A DNA stretch of 64,000 bases from Leisingera aquaemixtae (GCF_001458395.1 NZ_CYSR01000002.1:248001-312000); one strand, 5' to 3'. Positions 52,393 to 62,697 are shown, counted from the stretch's first letter. Notes: generated from the letters alone by a model not told the origin. Made by a program: numbers and translations.

Positions 52393-54042
52393 ATGCTGCG
52401 CGCGCTTGATATCCGGGATATCCTGATCATTGACCATCTGGAGCTGAACTTTCAGCCCGGGCTCAATGTGCTGACCGGCGAGACCGGGGCAGGCAAATCC
52501 ATCCTTTTGGACAGCCTGGGCTTTGTGCTGGGCTGGCGCGGCCGCGCCGAGCTGGTGCGCCAGGGGGCCAGGCAGGGCGAGGTGCTGGCGGAGTTTGAGC
52601 TGGGCGAGGATCATCCGGCCCATGCGATCCTGGAAGAAGCCGGGCTGCCGGGCGGCGACAGCCTGATCCTGCGCCGGGTGAACACCGCCGACGGGCGCAA
52701 GACCGCCTGGGTCAACGACCGCCGCTGCTCGGGCGAGGTGCTGCGGGCGCTGTCGGAAACCCTGGTGGAGCTGCACGGCCAGCATGACGACCGCGGCCTG
52801 CTGAACCCGCGCGGCCATATGGCGCTGCTGGATCAGTATGCGGGCACCCAGCAACTGCTGGCCTCGGTGCGGGCGGCCTGGGCTGCGGCGGCCAAGGCGC
52901 GCAAGACGGTGGCGGCCACCCGTGCCGCACTGGACGCCGTGCGGGCCGAGGAAGAGTTCCTGCGCCATGCGGTTGCGGAGCTGGACAAGCTGGATCCGCA
53001 GCCGGGCGAGGACGAAACACTGGATGTCCGCCGCCGCCAGATGCAGGCGGCTGAGCGCATCCGCGGCGATATTGCCCGCGCCCATGCGCTTCTCAGCGAG
53101 GGCGCCGAGGCCGCCATGGGTGAGGCGCAGCGCTGGCTGGAGGGTGTCTCTGGCCGGGAAGACGATACCGGCCTGGACGAGCCGCTGGCGGCGCTGAGCC
53201 GCGCGATGATCGAGCTGGGCGATGCCCAGGACGGGGTCGAGCGGGTGCTGGACAACCTGGACTTCAACCCGGGCGAGCTGGAAGACTGCGAGGAGCGGCT
53301 GTTCGCGATCCGCGCGCTGGCACGCAAGCACGGGGTGCAGGCGGATGAGCTGGGAGACTATGCCGAAACCCTGCGGGCCAAACTGGCGGCGCTGGATGCG
53401 GGCGATCAGAACCTGGCCGACCAGGAAGCCGCGCTGAAGGCAGCGGATGACGCCTATGCGCAAGCCGCCAAGCAGCTGGGCGCCGTGCGCCGGCAGGGGG
53501 CGGCGGCGCTGGACAAGGCGGTGATGGCGGAGCTGGCCCCGCTGAAGATGGAGCGGGCGGTGTTTGAGACCCGCATCACCACGGCAGAGCCGGGGCCGGA
53601 TGGCACCGACGCGGTGGCCTTTACCGTTGCCACCAACCCCGGCGCGCCCGCGGGGCCGCTGAACAAGATCGCCTCGGGCGGGGAGCTGAGCCGCTTCCTG
53701 CTGGCGCTCAAGGTCTGCCTGCGCGGCGAGGACGCCAGCAAGACGCTGATCTTCGACGAGATCGACCGCGGTGTCGGCGGCGCCACGGCGGATGCGGTGG
53801 GGCGCCGCCTGCGCAGCCTGGCCAGCGCGGGCCAAGTGCTGGTGGTCACCCACTCGCCGCAGGTGGCAGCCCTTGGCGGCCATCACTGGCAGGTGCGCAA
53901 GCAGGTTGTCGACGGCATGACAGTGTCACAGGTGGTGCCGCTGGATGGCACCGAGCGGGTGGATGAGCTTGCCCGCATGGTATCCGGTGATACCATCACC
54001 AACGAGGCCCGCGCCGCGGCCCGCGCGTTGCTGGCCGGATAA
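52393..54042 (+). CDS. recN: DNA repair protein RecN
   Basis: RecN is an SMC-like ATPase for double-strand break repair. The 549-residue protein has the Walker A LTGETGAGKSILLDSL (about 27-42), the FVLGWRGRAELVRQG segment, a central coiled coil (about 160-360), the ABC signature ASGGELSRFLLALK and Walker B TLIFDEIDRGVGG with VTHSPQVAA. In other bacteria recN is SOS-regulated, but no LexA box is visible just upstream here. Confidence 0.95.
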   Translation: MLRALDIRDILIIDHLELNFQPGLNVLTGETGAGKSILLDSLGFVLGWRGRAELVRQGARQGEVLAEFELGEDHPAHAILEEAGLPGGDSLILRRVNTADGRKTAWVNDRRCSGEVLRALSETLVELHGQHDDRGLLNPRGHMALLDQYAGTQQLLASVRAAWAAAAKARKTVAATRAALDAVRAEEEFLRHAVAELDKLDPQPGEDETLDVRRRQMQAAERIRGDIARAHALLSEGAEAAMGEAQRWLEGVSGREDDTGLDEPLAALSRAMIELGDAQDGVERVLDNLDFNPGELEDCEERLFAIRALARKHGVQADELGDYAETLRAKLAALDAGDQNLADQEAALKAADDAYAQAAKQLGAVRRQGAAALDKAVMAELAPLKMERAVFETRITTAEPGPDGTDAVAFTVATNPGAPAGPLNKIASGGELSRFLLALKVCLRGEDASKTLIFDEIDRGVGGATADAVGRRLRSLASAGQVLVVTHSPQVAALGGHHWQVRKQVVDGMTVSQVVPLDGTERVDELARMVSGDTITNEARAAARALLAG

Positions 54043-54133
54043 CCTGCCGGAACACCTGGCGGGGTGAGGGTTCTTTAACCGGCTTCATGGCAGTTGTAGG
54101 CCATTGAAAACAAAAAAGACCCGCTGACAGGTT

Positions 54134-55816
54134 ATGGTGCAAGAAATACGTTCGTCCCTTTCCGCAATCTCCCTGCAATGGCTGGCCGGCCTGAAAGACA
54201 TCTGGCGGGTGCTGCGCCATCGCGGCCCCAGCCAGTTTCAGTTCTGGCTGATCGCGCTGTTGATCGGCATTGCCGCGGGCTTTGCCGCGCTGTTCTTCCG
54301 CAAGGGGATCGCGGCGCTGCAGGCCTGGGTCTATGGCGCGCCCGATGTGGATTATCTGCACAGTTTTGCGCAGGGTCTGCCGTGGTATGTGCTGGTGACG
54401 ATTGCGGCGGGCGGCGGGCTGGTGGTCGGCCTGATCCTTGACCGCTTCACCCCGGACGGGCGGGTGCGCTCGGTCGCGGATGTGATCGAGGGCGCGGCGC
54501 TGCATGACGGGCGCGTCGAGCACAAGGAGGGGCTGGCCTCGGCGCTGGCCTCCTTCATCACCCTGTCGACCGGCGGCTCCTCGGGGCGCGAGGGGCCCGT
54601 CGTGCATATGGCGGGGGTGATCTCCAGCTGGGTCAGCAACCGGATCAATGCCGACGGCATCACCGGGCGCGACCTGTTGGGCTGTGCGGTGGCGGCGGCG
54701 GTGTCTGCCAGCTTCAACGCGCCGATTGCCGGCGCCCTGTTCGCGCTGGAGGTGGTGCTGCGCCACTTCGCGGTCAACGCCTTTGCGCCGATCGTCATCG
54801 CCTCGGTTGCGGGCACCGTGATCAACCGGCTGGAATACGGCGATGTCACCGAATTCACCCTGGTCACACCCGGCGCGCTGCAGTTTTATGTGGAGCTGCC
54901 GGCCTTCCTGATTCTGGGACTGATCTGCGGCCTTGTGGCGGTGGTTGAGATGCGGGCGATCTTCTTTGCCGACAAGGTGGGCAGCAAGGTGCAGGCGCGC
55001 CTGTGCCTGCCGCGCTGGCTGCGCCCGGCGGTCTCGGGCGCCATGCTGGGGGGGATTGCGGTCTGGTATCCGCATATCATCGGTGTCGGCTATGAGACCA
55101 CGGTGCTGGCGCTGACCGGCGGGCTGCTGCTGGGGGAGGCGGTGATTTTCACTGTGGTCAAGACCGCCGCCGTGGCGATCACCATGGGCGGGCGCATGGG
55201 CGGCGGTGTGTTTTCGCCGTCGCTGATGATCGGCGCGCTCACCGGGCTGGCCTTTGGCCTCATTGCGACCTCGGTGCTGCCGGACGTGTCGGGCACCCAT
55301 ACGCTTTATGCCTTTGCCGGCATGGGGGCGGTGGCCGCCGCGGTGCTGGGCGCGCCGATTTCTACCACGCTGATCGTGTTCGAGCTGACCGGCGACTGGC
55401 AGATCGGCCTGGCTGTGATGGTCTCTGTCTCCATGTCCACCGCGCTGGCGTCGCGGCTGGTGGACCGGTCCTTCTTCCTGACCCAGCTTGAACGGCGCGA
55501 TATCCACTGCGCGGCAGGCCCGCAGGCCTATCTGCTGGCGCTGATCCGCGCGGGTGCCGTGATGCGGCCGATGGGCGACAGCCGCTGCGCCAGCCTGGAG
55601 GACTGCCAGAAGCTGGCGGAGGAAGGGCTTTGCATCCGCGCCTCCGCCTCGCTGGAGGCCGTGATGCCGGTGTTCGACCGCGCCGACGTGCCCTATCTCC
55701 CTGTGATGATGGCGGAAAACGGCACCGAGGAGATCATCGGCGCGCTTTACCACGTGGATGCGCTGAAGGCCTATAACCGCGCCCTTGCCGCCACGGCTGC
55801 CGAGGAGCACAGGTAA
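54134..55816 (+). CDS. CLC-type chloride channel/antiporter
   Basis: The 560-residue protein has 10-12 membrane helices and the CLC filter motifs: GGSSGREGPVVHMAG (GREGP with the gating Glu), GGRMGGGVFSPSLMIGA (GxFxP) and the NAPIAGALFALE segment. The C-terminal 110 residues (MGDSRCASLEDCQKL...VPYLPVMMAENGTEEIIG) look like a degenerate CBS domain. It would exchange chloride for protons or conduct chloride across the inner membrane. It is 91 bases after recN and probably a separate unit. Confidence 0.9.
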   Translation: MVQEIRSSLSAISLQWLAGLKDIWRVLRHRGPSQFQFWLIALLIGIAAGFAALFFRKGIAALQAWVYGAPDVDYLHSFAQGLPWYVLVTIAAGGGLVVGLILDRFTPDGRVRSVADVIEGAALHDGRVEHKEGLASALASFITLSTGGSSGREGPVVHMAGVISSWVSNRINADGITGRDLLGCAVAAAVSASFNAPIAGALFALEVVLRHFAVNAFAPIVIASVAGTVINRLEYGDVTEFTLVTPGALQFYVELPAFLILGLICGLVAVVEMRAIFFADKVGSKVQARLCLPRWLRPAVSGAMLGGIAVWYPHIIGVGYETTVLALTGGLLLGEAVIFTVVKTAAVAITMGGRMGGGVFSPSLMIGALTGLAFGLIATSVLPDVSGTHTLYAFAGMGAVAAAVLGAPISTTLIVFELTGDWQIGLAVMVSVSMSTALASRLVDRSFFLTQLERRDIHCAAGPQAYLLALIRAGAVMRPMGDSRCASLEDCQKLAEEGLCIRASASLEAVMPVFDRADVPYLPVMMAENGTEEIIGALYHVDALKAYNRALAATAAEEHR

Positions 55817-56050
55817 GACGCAAGAAAGACCAGCCAGCGCCTGCGGCCCCGGGGCTTCACCCGCAGGGCAGGGTGCTGCACCCTTTGGTCCGGAATGCGC
55901 CAGGGGGAAATTGGCCCGGATCTTCCCCGCATCTGTGAGAAATCCGCTACAGGTAAATAGAAAGTTAAGATTTGCATTGCCCAGCGGCTGAGCCTTCTAC
56001 AACACTGCAACCATAACATAGCAAGACTTACTCACTTCGGTAGGAAACTC
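55817..56050. other. Spacer between the CLC gene and the small hypothetical gene
   Basis: GC-rich inverted repeats, including AGGGTG-ctg-CACCCT near 55870, are followed by an AT-richer stretch (55945-56050) that probably holds the promoter of the downstream small gene. No gene is seen. Confidence 0.4.
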
Positions 56051-56242
56051 ATGCGCAACTTCGAAATCGGCCCGCAAGAGGCTGGTGCGAAAAATAAGGC
56101 GAGCGAGCGGGAAAATGAACGGGCGGCCCTGGAGGCGGTGATCAACTATGCGATCCAGTGTGCCCGGGAAACGGATATCCTTGGCGCAGGCGATGCGCTG
56201 GAGGAAGCCAGGCTGAATCTGAGCCGCGCCATTCTCACCTAG
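56051..56242 (+). CDS. Small acidic helical protein, hypothetical
   Basis: The 63-residue protein (ATG 56051, TAGGAA 7 bases upstream) is predicted mostly helical: NKASERENERAALEAVINYAIQCARETDILGAGDALEEARLNLSRAIL. It is soluble, with one Cys. No family is recognised. The preceding AT-rich promoter-like region and a clear Shine-Dalgarno support it as a real gene. Confidence 0.6.
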   Translation: MRNFEIGPQEAGAKNKASERENERAALEAVINYAIQCARETDILGAGDALEEARLNLSRAILT

Positions 56243-56310
56243 CCCTTATCTTTCGCAACCCCGCCGTATTGGCCTCCGCCCCCAGGGGGTAGAGGCGCTG
56301 CTGTGCTGCT

Positions 56311-56469
56311 GCGGCCGCCGCCGGCTTGCCGCAGGGCGTGCGGCAAGCCGGCGGCGGCCGCAGGCCGGCTTGCCGCAGGGCGTGCGGCACCAGGCTCTGC
56401 CGCCTCCGCACCGCTATCAAGCCCCTGGCGGAGCGCCGGCACCAAAACACCGGCGCCAGGGCGCCGGTG
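56311..56469. repeat. 23-bp perfect inverted repeat, 26-bp direct repeat and a further hairpin
   Basis: 56311-56333 pairs perfectly with 56339-56361 around a five-base loop. GCCGGCTTGCCGCAGGGCGT (plus GCGGCA) at 56320-56345 is repeated directly at 56364-56389. CACCGGCGCC-ag-GGCGCCGGTG lies at 56448-56469. These make up most of the 315-base spacer between the small gene and the DUF427 gene. Confidence 0.85.
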
Positions 56470-56557
56470 CGAGCCGGATTGCAATCTGCATCCTGAAACC
56501 TGAAACCGGACCCGCGCGCTGGCGGCGGCGCAGGGCCGCCGCAGCCGGGCAGGCGGG

Positions 56558-56899
56558 TCAGACCTGTTCGACCTTGACGGAGTCGCTCAGCACAAACGCC
56601 AGATGGCCCTTGATCTCTGCTGCATCCTCCTTGGGGTTCTCATAGCTCCAGGCCGCGTTTTCGGTGACCGAGGATTTGTTGGCGATCGAGAAGTAGCTGG
56701 CCTCGCCCTTGTGCTCGCACCGGGTGGTTTTGCTGGTGCGGTCCAGGAACGCCATGGCAATGTCGCCGCGCGGGAAATAGATGACCGGATCCAGACCGCC
56801 CTCCGACAGCTCCAGCGCATTGGAAGTTTCGCCCAATACGGCGCCGCCGGAACGGACGACCCAGGTGCCTTCGGCCTTGCGGATACGGATATTTGTCAT
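56558..56899 (-). CDS. DUF427 domain protein
   Basis: The 113-residue protein is a single DUF427 domain: IRIRKAEGTWVVRSGGAVLGETSNALEL, PVIYFPRGDIAMAFLDRTSKTTRCEHKGEASYF and NAAWSYENPKEDAAEIKGHLAFVLSDSVKVE. The conserved YFPRxD, CxxKG and WxYxxP elements are all present. The fold is a small beta-sheet domain; its function is unknown. The ATG at 56899 is used. Confidence 0.92.
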   Translation of the reverse strand: MTNIRIRKAEGTWVVRSGGAVLGETSNALELSEGGLDPVIYFPRGDIAMAFLDRTSKTTRCEHKGEASYFSIANKSSVTENAAWSYENPKEDAAEIKGHLAFVLSDSVKVEQV

Positions 56900-56972
56900 G
56901 CGTGATTTCCCATTTTCTTCATTCGTGTCATCTTTTGTTCAGTCTATGTAACAGCCGGGTGTCAGACCCGGG

Positions 56973-58763
56973 TCACAAAGGCGCGGTTGCGGCATCAAGC
57001 CACGCCTGCGCGGCGGGGCTGAGCTGCGGTCCGATCTTTGCTGCAACCTCCCGGTGATAGCTGTCGAGCCAGTCTTTCTCGTCCGCTGTCAGCAGGGAGG
57101 CATCCACCAGCCGCCGGTCTACCGGGGCAAAGGTGAGCGTGCGCCAGCACAGCATGTCGCGCTCCGGGTCGCTGGTGTCAAGGGCCGGGGCCTGCTCAGC
57201 CACCAGAAGGTTCTCGATGCGGATGCCAAAGGCGCCTTCGCGGTAGTATCCCGGCTCGTTGGACAGGATCATGCCCGGTTCCAGCGGCACATGGCTGGTG
57301 CGGGCCAGCCGCTGCGGCCCTTCGTGGACGCTCAGATAGGCGCCGACGCCGTGGCCGAGGCCGTGGTTGAAGTCCTGCCCGGCCAGCCACAGCGGCATCC
57401 GCCCGATGCACTCGATATCGCGGCCCGCCAGCCCCTTGGGCCAGCGCAGCCGGGACATCGCGATCATGCCTTGCAGCACGCGGGTATAGGCGGCGCGCTC
57501 TTCCCCGCCGGGGGTGCCGATGGCGATGGTTCGGGTGATGTCAGTGGTGCCGTCCAGATACTGGCCGCCGCTGTCCAGTACCAAGAGGTGGCCGTCTTCC
57601 AGCCGGGCGTTGGTCTCTTCGGTCACGCGGTAATGCATGACGGCGCCGTTTTCGCCGGTGCCTGCGATGGTTTCAAAGCTGATGTCGCGCAGGGCGGGGT
57701 CCTCGCGGCGCAAGCTTTCCAGCTTCTTCACCACGTCAATCTCGGTGAGGGTGCCGGGTGCCTGCGCGTCGAGCCAGGCCAGCATCTCCACAATCGCGGC
57801 GCCGTCGCGCAGGTGGGCTGCGGCGCTGCCTGCGATCTCGGCGGCGTTCTTGCGCGCCTTGGGCAGGGCGCAGGGGTCGCCCGCCGCCACCAGCCGCTCG
57901 CCAAGCGCATCGGCCACGATCTGCGGCAGGGTGCCAGTGTCTGCGGCGGCAGAGCCGTTGAGGGAGGACGCGGCCGTGAGGAAGTCCTCGGGCGGATGCA
58001 CGGTGACGGAGCTGTCGAAATGGCCCTGAAAGCCGTCCAGCTTCTCTGCCGCCATGAACAGGTCCACCCGCGCGTCGCTGTGCAGGATGGCAAACCCATG
58101 CGCCACCGGGTTGCGCGCCACATCGCTGCCGCGGATGTTCAGCAGCCACATGATGCTGTCGGGCAGGGTGATCACCGCCGCTGCCTGGCCGGCCGCGCGC
58201 AGGTCCTTGGCGAGGCGCGCGCATTTGTCTGCGCTGCTTTCGCCTGCATAATCCAGCGGGTGCGCGGCCACCGGGTTCATCGGCGGCGCGGGCTGGTCCT
58301 GCCATATCCGGTCCACCAGGTTTTCGCTTTGCGCCAGGGTGATGCCGCTGCCCTTCAGCTCTTTCTTGAGGGATGTGATCTGCCCCGCTGCATGCAGCCA
58401 GGGGTCGAAACCGACCTTGCCGCCATTGGGGAGCTGTTTCTTCAGCCAGTCCGCCAGCTGCACCTCGGGCCAGGGCACTGGGGTGTAGTCCGCCGCCACC
58501 TGGCGTTTCACCTGGGTGCGGTAGCGCCCGTCGATGAAGACGCCGGCACTGTCCTGCAGCACGGCGCAAAACCCGGCCGAGCCGGTGAAACCGGTGAGCC
58601 AGCTGAGGCGCTCATCATGGGGCGCCACATATTCGCCCTGATGGGCATCGGCGCGGGGCACCAGGAAGCCGTCCAGGCCTTCCGCCGCCAGTTCCTTGCG
58701 CAGGGCGGCCAGCCGGGGCGGGCCCTGTTCCGGGCGGGCGGTCACATCGAAGGTCTGATACAT
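56973..58763 (-). CDS. pepP: Xaa-Pro aminopeptidase (aminopeptidase P family)
   Basis: The 596-residue enzyme is the large three-domain form of aminopeptidase P, releasing residues N-terminal to Pro. Two creatinase-like N-terminal domains (about 10-300) precede the pita-bread domain: HLLVLDSGGQYLDGTTDITRTI (two metal Asp), GLGHGVGAYLSVHEGP (metal His), MILSNEPGYYREGAFGIRIENLL (two metal Glu). The ATG at 58763 has GGAGAG upstream; the longer frame to 58988 is not conserved-looking. Confidence 0.93.
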   Translation of the reverse strand: MYQTFDVTARPEQGPPRLAALRKELAAEGLDGFLVPRADAHQGEYVAPHDERLSWLTGFTGSAGFCAVLQDSAGVFIDGRYRTQVKRQVAADYTPVPWPEVQLADWLKKQLPNGGKVGFDPWLHAAGQITSLKKELKGSGITLAQSENLVDRIWQDQPAPPMNPVAAHPLDYAGESSADKCARLAKDLRAAGQAAAVITLPDSIMWLLNIRGSDVARNPVAHGFAILHSDARVDLFMAAEKLDGFQGHFDSSVTVHPPEDFLTAASSLNGSAAADTGTLPQIVADALGERLVAAGDPCALPKARKNAAEIAGSAAAHLRDGAAIVEMLAWLDAQAPGTLTEIDVVKKLESLRREDPALRDISFETIAGTGENGAVMHYRVTEETNARLEDGHLLVLDSGGQYLDGTTDITRTIAIGTPGGEERAAYTRVLQGMIAMSRLRWPKGLAGRDIECIGRMPLWLAGQDFNHGLGHGVGAYLSVHEGPQRLARTSHVPLEPGMILSNEPGYYREGAFGIRIENLLVAEQAPALDTSDPERDMLCWRTLTFAPVDRRLVDASLLTADEKDWLDSYHREVAAKIGPQLSPAAQAWLDAATAPL

Positions 58764-58953
58764 CGGCGTCTCTCCAGCTGAAGGGCAGGGCGGCACGCGG
58801 CAGGGGATCCCGGCCGCCGTGATAGGGAAAAAGCGCGGCCAGGGCGCGCGCCTTTGTTGTCCCAGATCACCTCTGTGCTGGCAAGGGCAGCGGCGGCGGG
58901 AAACCACCGGATCTGACGGAACAGGACCGGCGGCGGCTCCCGCCCGGCCATGA

Positions 58954-59040
58954 GGGCATCCAGAATGCCCTTTGGCCCGTTGGGCCAAGCGCCGGATGCC
59001 AGCGGCATCCGGCGCCGCCGCGCGCGTCAGCGCGCGGCCG
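58954..59040. repeat. Cluster of small perfect hairpins between cobT and pepP
   Basis: In order: AGGGCAT-ccaga-ATGCCCT (from about 58954), TTGGCCC-gtt-GGGCCAA (58973-58989), GCGCCGGATGCC-agc-GGCATCCGGCGC (58990-59016, 12-bp stem) and CCGCGCGC-gtca-GCGCGCGG. The flanking parts of this 353-base spacer show nothing else. Confidence 0.8.
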
Positions 59041-59116
59041 TGCCCAAGGCTGAGGACGGCATCTTTGATGCAGACCGACGGCGCGGGAGTGCCCCCTCGC
59101 CGGTTGCGCTGCGAGG

Positions 59117-60994
59117 TTAGCTGGCGCGCTTGATGCCCATCACCCGGGCGCGGGCGCGCGGGTCGCTGTCGAACAGGGCGGCCAATTGCTCGGTCATCGC
59201 ACCGGCCAGCTGCTCCACATCGGTGATCGTCACCGCGCGCTCGTAATAGCGGGTCACGTCGTGGCCGATGCCGATCGCCAGCAGCTCCACCTGTTTTTTC
59301 TTCTCCACCATGGCAATTACGTCGCGCAGGTGTTTCTCCAGGTAGTTCGCCGGGTTCACCGACAGCGTCGAATCGTCAACCGGGGCACCGTCGGAGATCA
59401 CCATCAGGATCTTGCGCGCTTCGGGCCGGTGCATCATCCGCCGGTGCGCCCATTCCAGCGCCTCGCCGTCGATGTTTTCCTTCAAGAGGCCCTCTTTCAT
59501 CATCAGGCCGAGATTGGTGCGGGTGCGGCGCATCGGGGCATCTGCGCCCTTGTAGATGATGTGGCGCAGGTCGTTGAGGCGCCCCGGCTGCTGCGGGCGG
59601 CCGTCGTTCAGCCAGGCCTCACGGGCCAGACCGCCCTTCCAGGCGCGGGTGGTGAAGCCGAGGATCTCGACCTTTACGTTGCAGCGCTCCAGGGTGCGGG
59701 CCAGCACGTCGGCGCAGATTGCGGCAATCGAGATCGGGCGGCCGCGCATCGAGCCGGAGTTGTCGAGGAGCAGCGTCACAACGGTGTCGCGGAACTCGGT
59801 GTCCTTTTCGACCTTGAACGACAGCGGCGTGGTCGGGTTGGCAACCACCCGCGCCAGGCGGCCGGCATCCAGGATGCCTTCCTCGCGGTCGAATTCCCAG
59901 GACCGGTTTTGCTGCGCCTGCAGGCGGCGCTGCAGCTTGTTGGCCAGCCGGCTCACCGCGCCCTTCAAGGGCTCCAGCTGCTGGTCGAGATAGGCGCGCA
60001 GGCGCTCCAGCTCGGCCGGTTCTGCCAGATCTTCAGCGTTGATTTCCTCGTCATGGGCGTCCTGGAACACCTTGTAGTCCGGATCGGCCTCGGAGACCGG
60101 CGGCGGGGCAGGCGGCTCCAGCGGCGCCTCGCCGTCGGGCATCTCGGTGTCCTCGGCCAGTTCCTCGTCGGCCATCTCGTCCATCGAGACCTGGGCCTGG
60201 CTCTCGTCCTGCTGCTGCTCCTGGCTTTGCTCGGGGGACGCGTCGGCCTGTTCCTCGTCGGAGTCATCCTGGCCGGTGCTGTCCGGATCCTGCTGCTCCT
60301 CGGCGTTCTCCTCGGCCTCGTCGCCCGCGTCGTCGTCCATATCGTCCGGGTCATCGCCGAGCTGGTCGCCATAGCCGAGGTCAGAGATCACCTGCCGGGC
60401 CAGTTTCGCAAAGGCAGCCTGATCCGCGATGGTTTCGTCCAGGTTCTCCAGTGTGCCGCCGGCCTGGGATTCGATGAACCCGCGCCACAGCTCCATGATG
60501 TTGGCAGCGCCTTCGGGCAGCGGGCGGCCGGTGGCCAGATGCCGGATCAGATAGCCGGCAGAGGCGGCCAGCGGCGCCTCGGAGGAGGATTTCATCTGGT
60601 CATAGCCGCGCCGGATCGATTCGTTGCGGATCTTGACGTCGATGTTCGACGCGGTGCCGGGCATATGCCGCGCGCCCATCGCCTCGCAGCGGGCGGTTTC
60701 CATTGCCTCATAGAGATCGCGGGCCATTTCGCCCTGCGGCACGTATTTCGCGTGGGTGGCGTCGTCGTGGAACTTGTGGCGCAGCGCCAGTGCATCCGCG
60801 GTGCCGCGGGCCAGCAGCACCTCCTCGCGGCTCATCCGGCGGGAGACCTGCGGCAGCCGCATCGAGTCGCCCGACAGCCCCGAGGGGTCGACCGTGTAGG
60901 TGACGGTCAGCTCCGGGTCGTTGGCCATGACCTTGGTGGCCTCAGTCAGCGCCTTCTTGAACGGATCAGCTGGGTTGTCGTTGGGCTTTTTCAT
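59117..60994 (-). CDS. cobT: Cobaltochelatase subunit CobT
   Basis: CobT with CobS forms the chaperone part of the aerobic cobaltochelatase (CobNST) that inserts cobalt into hydrogenobyrinic acid diamide. The 625-residue protein has an N-terminal CobT domain, a long Asp/Glu/Gln-rich linker (about 205-310) and a C-terminal VWA domain with the MIDAS motif [13 protein letters not shown] (about 405-417), plus [16 protein letters not shown]. CobN is not in the window. It overlaps the racemase-like gene by 4 bases. Confidence 0.96.
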   Translation of the reverse strand: MKKPNDNPADPFKKALTEATKVMANDPELTVTYTVDPSGLSGDSMRLPQVSRRMSREEVLLARGTADALALRHKFHDDATHAKYVPQGEMARDLYEAMETARCEAMGARHMPGTASNIDVKIRNESIRRGYDQMKSSSEAPLAASAGYLIRHLATGRPLPEGAANIMELWRGFIESQAGGTLENLDETIADQAAFAKLARQVISDLGYGDQLGDDPDDMDDDAGDEAEENAEEQQDPDSTGQDDSDEEQADASPEQSQEQQQDESQAQVSMDEMADEELAEDTEMPDGEAPLEPPAPPPVSEADPDYKVFQDAHDEEINAEDLAEPAELERLRAYLDQQLEPLKGAVSRLANKLQRRLQAQQNRSWEFDREEGILDAGRLARVVANPTTPLSFKVEKDTEFRDTVVTLLLDNSGSMRGRPISIAAICADVLARTLERCNVKVEILGFTTRAWKGGLAREAWLNDGRPQQPGRLNDLRHIIYKGADAPMRRTRTNLGLMMKEGLLKENIDGEALEWAHRRMMHRPEARKILMVISDGAPVDDSTLSVNPANYLEKHLRDVIAMVEKKKQVELLAIGIGHDVTRYYERAVTITDVEQLAGAMTEQLAALFDSDPRARARVMGIKRAS

Positions 60995-61692
60995 TTCGTC
61001 ATCGCCACTTCATCAAGGCTGCAGCGTCCGGCCGCGAGATCGGCCAGGACCGACACATGCACATCCAGCGCGTCAATTACGGTATAACCTGGGTCCTGAT
61101 TGTCAAAGGCCAGGTTCAGGTCGGTGCCCGCAAGGACAATTGCCTCCGCACCCAATTCGTCAACCATCCGCCGCCCGGCATCGAGCATCTGGCTCCGCTG
61201 GCCGGCGGTGCAGCTGCCGGAGACCGCCATGTCCTGGTAGGTCTGCCCCAGGGTGTCGATCTCTTCGTCCAGCGCGACGGCGCTGGTCTGGTGCAGCTGG
61301 CCGTAAAGACGGGTCCGCATCACCACGCGGGTGCCCAGCAGGCCAACCCGGCGGATCCGTTGCGCCGCGAAATAGTCATCCAGCGGCGCAACGCCTGAAA
61401 TCACCGGCAGGGACGAGAGCGCATTCATCTCTTCAACGCAGTAATGCGCCCCCAGCGAGGTCAGCGCCACGCAATCGCAGCCGGCGCCTTTCAGGCTGTC
61501 GATCTGGCGGGCAAATATCTCTGCCTGCGGGGCACGGTCATCGGCCAGGTTGTTGCGGATCAGGGTCTGTATGTCACCGTGGCTGATGGTGAGATCCAGC
61601 TTGCCGCCCAGCCGGTCCACCGCAGCGGTCAGCCGCTGGTAGTAGACGATGGTGGCCGCAACGCCGATCCCGCCAATCAAGCCAATGTGCAT
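60991..61692 (-). CDS. Aspartate/glutamate racemase-family protein without catalytic cysteines
   Basis: The 233-residue protein has the racemase fold: [19 protein letters not shown] at the N-terminus, [20 protein letters not shown] and [17 protein letters not shown]. The two catalytic Cys of the family are missing: the CNTAH site reads SLGAH (Ser79) and the GCTE site reads AGTD (Gly189). It may be a racemase variant with other chemistry, or a non-enzymatic member. It sits inside the cobS-cobT operon, overlapping cobT by 4 bases (ATGA). Confidence 0.82.
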   Translation of the reverse strand: MHIGLIGGIGVAATIVYYQRLTAAVDRLGGKLDLTISHGDIQTLIRNNLADDRAPQAEIFARQIDSLKGAGCDCVALTSLGAHYCVEEMNALSSLPVISGVAPLDDYFAAQRIRRVGLLGTRVVMRTRLYGQLHQTSAVALDEEIDTLGQTYQDMAVSGSCTAGQRSQMLDAGRRMVDELGAEAIVLAGTDLNLAFDNQDPGYTVIDALDVHVSVLADLAAGRCSLDEVAMTK

Positions 61693-61710
61693 ACGGTTCG
61701 TCCTGTCTGC

Positions 61711-62697
61711 TTACCCCAGGCTCACGCTTGCGGCGCTTTCCGGCAGCTCTTCGTCAAAGCAGCGCTGGTAGAACTCGGCCACGGTCTGGCGCTCCAGCTC
61801 GTCGCATTTGTTCAGGAAAGACAGGCGGAAGGCATAGCCCACATCGCGGAAGATCTCAGCGTTCTGGGCCCAGTTGATCACCGTCCGCGGCGACATCACG
61901 GTGCTGAGGTCGCCGTTCATGAAGGCGGTGCGGGTCAGGTCGGCAACGGTCACCATCTGGCTGATCGTCTTGCGGCCCTTCTCGGTGTTGTAATGCGGCG
62001 CCTTGGACAGAACGATGGCGCTTTCGGCGTCATGGCTCAGGTAGTTCAGCGTCGAGACCAGCGACCAGCGGTCCATCTGGGCCTGGTTGATCTGCTGGGT
62101 ACCGTGGTACAGCCCGGTGGTGTCGCCCAGGCCAACGGTGTTGGCGGTGGCAAACAGGCGGAAGAACGGGTTCGGGGTGATGATCTCGTTCTGGTCCAGG
62201 AGCGTCAGCTTGCCGTCATGCTCCAGAACGCGCTGGATCACGAACATCACGTCGGCGCGGCCCGCGTCGTATTCGTCGAACACGATGGCAACCGGGTTGC
62301 GCAGCGCCCAGGGCAGGATGCCCTCGTGGAACTCGGTCACCTGCTTGCCGTCGCGCAGCTTGATCGCGTCCTTGCCGATCAGGTCAATCCGGGAGATGTG
62401 GCTGTCGAGGTTCACACGCACCGAGGGCCAGTTGAGGCGGGCGGCGACCTGTTCGATGTGGGTCGATTTGCCTGTGCCGTGGTAGCCCTGGATCATCACC
62501 CGGCGGTTGTGGCTGAAGCCCGCCAGAATGGCCAGCGTGGTTTCCGGGTCGAACTTGTAGGTCGGGTCCAGCGCCGGCACCCGGTCGGAGCCGTCGGCAA
62601 AGCCCTTGACCGTCATATCCGTGTCGATCCCGAACACATCGCGCACCGAAATTGCTTCGGTCGGTTTCGCATTCATGTCCACAAAGCCGTCGGTCAT
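61711..62697 (-). CDS. cobS: Cobaltochelatase subunit CobS
   Basis: CobS is the AAA+ ATPase of the cobaltochelatase. The 328-residue protein has Walker [19 protein letters not shown] (about 68-85), Walker [17 protein letters not shown] (about 136-151), the sensor region [19 protein letters not shown] and the terminal [23 protein letters not shown]. It is first of cobS, racemase-like and cobT, with 18 bases to the second gene. No cobalamin riboswitch was recognised upstream. Confidence 0.97.
   Translation of the reverse strand: MTDGFVDMNAKPTEAISVRDVFGIDTDMTVKGFADGSDRVPALDPTYKFDPETTLAILAGFSHNRRVMIQGYHGTGKSTHIEQVAARLNWPSVRVNLDSHISRIDLIGKDAIKLRDGKQVTEFHEGILPWALRNPVAIVFDEYDAGRADVMFVIQRVLEHDGKLTLLDQNEIITPNPFFRLFATANTVGLGDTTGLYHGTQQINQAQMDRWSLVSTLNYLSHDAESAIVLSKAPHYNTEKGRKTISQMVTVADLTRTAFMNGDLSTVMSPRTVINWAQNAEIFRDVGYAFRLSFLNKCDELERQTVAEFYQRCFDEELPESAASVSLG

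Noticed and set aside
53996-55810. Minus-strand 604-codon frame opposite the CLC gene
   Set aside because: Antisense shadow with very high His/Arg/Gln content.
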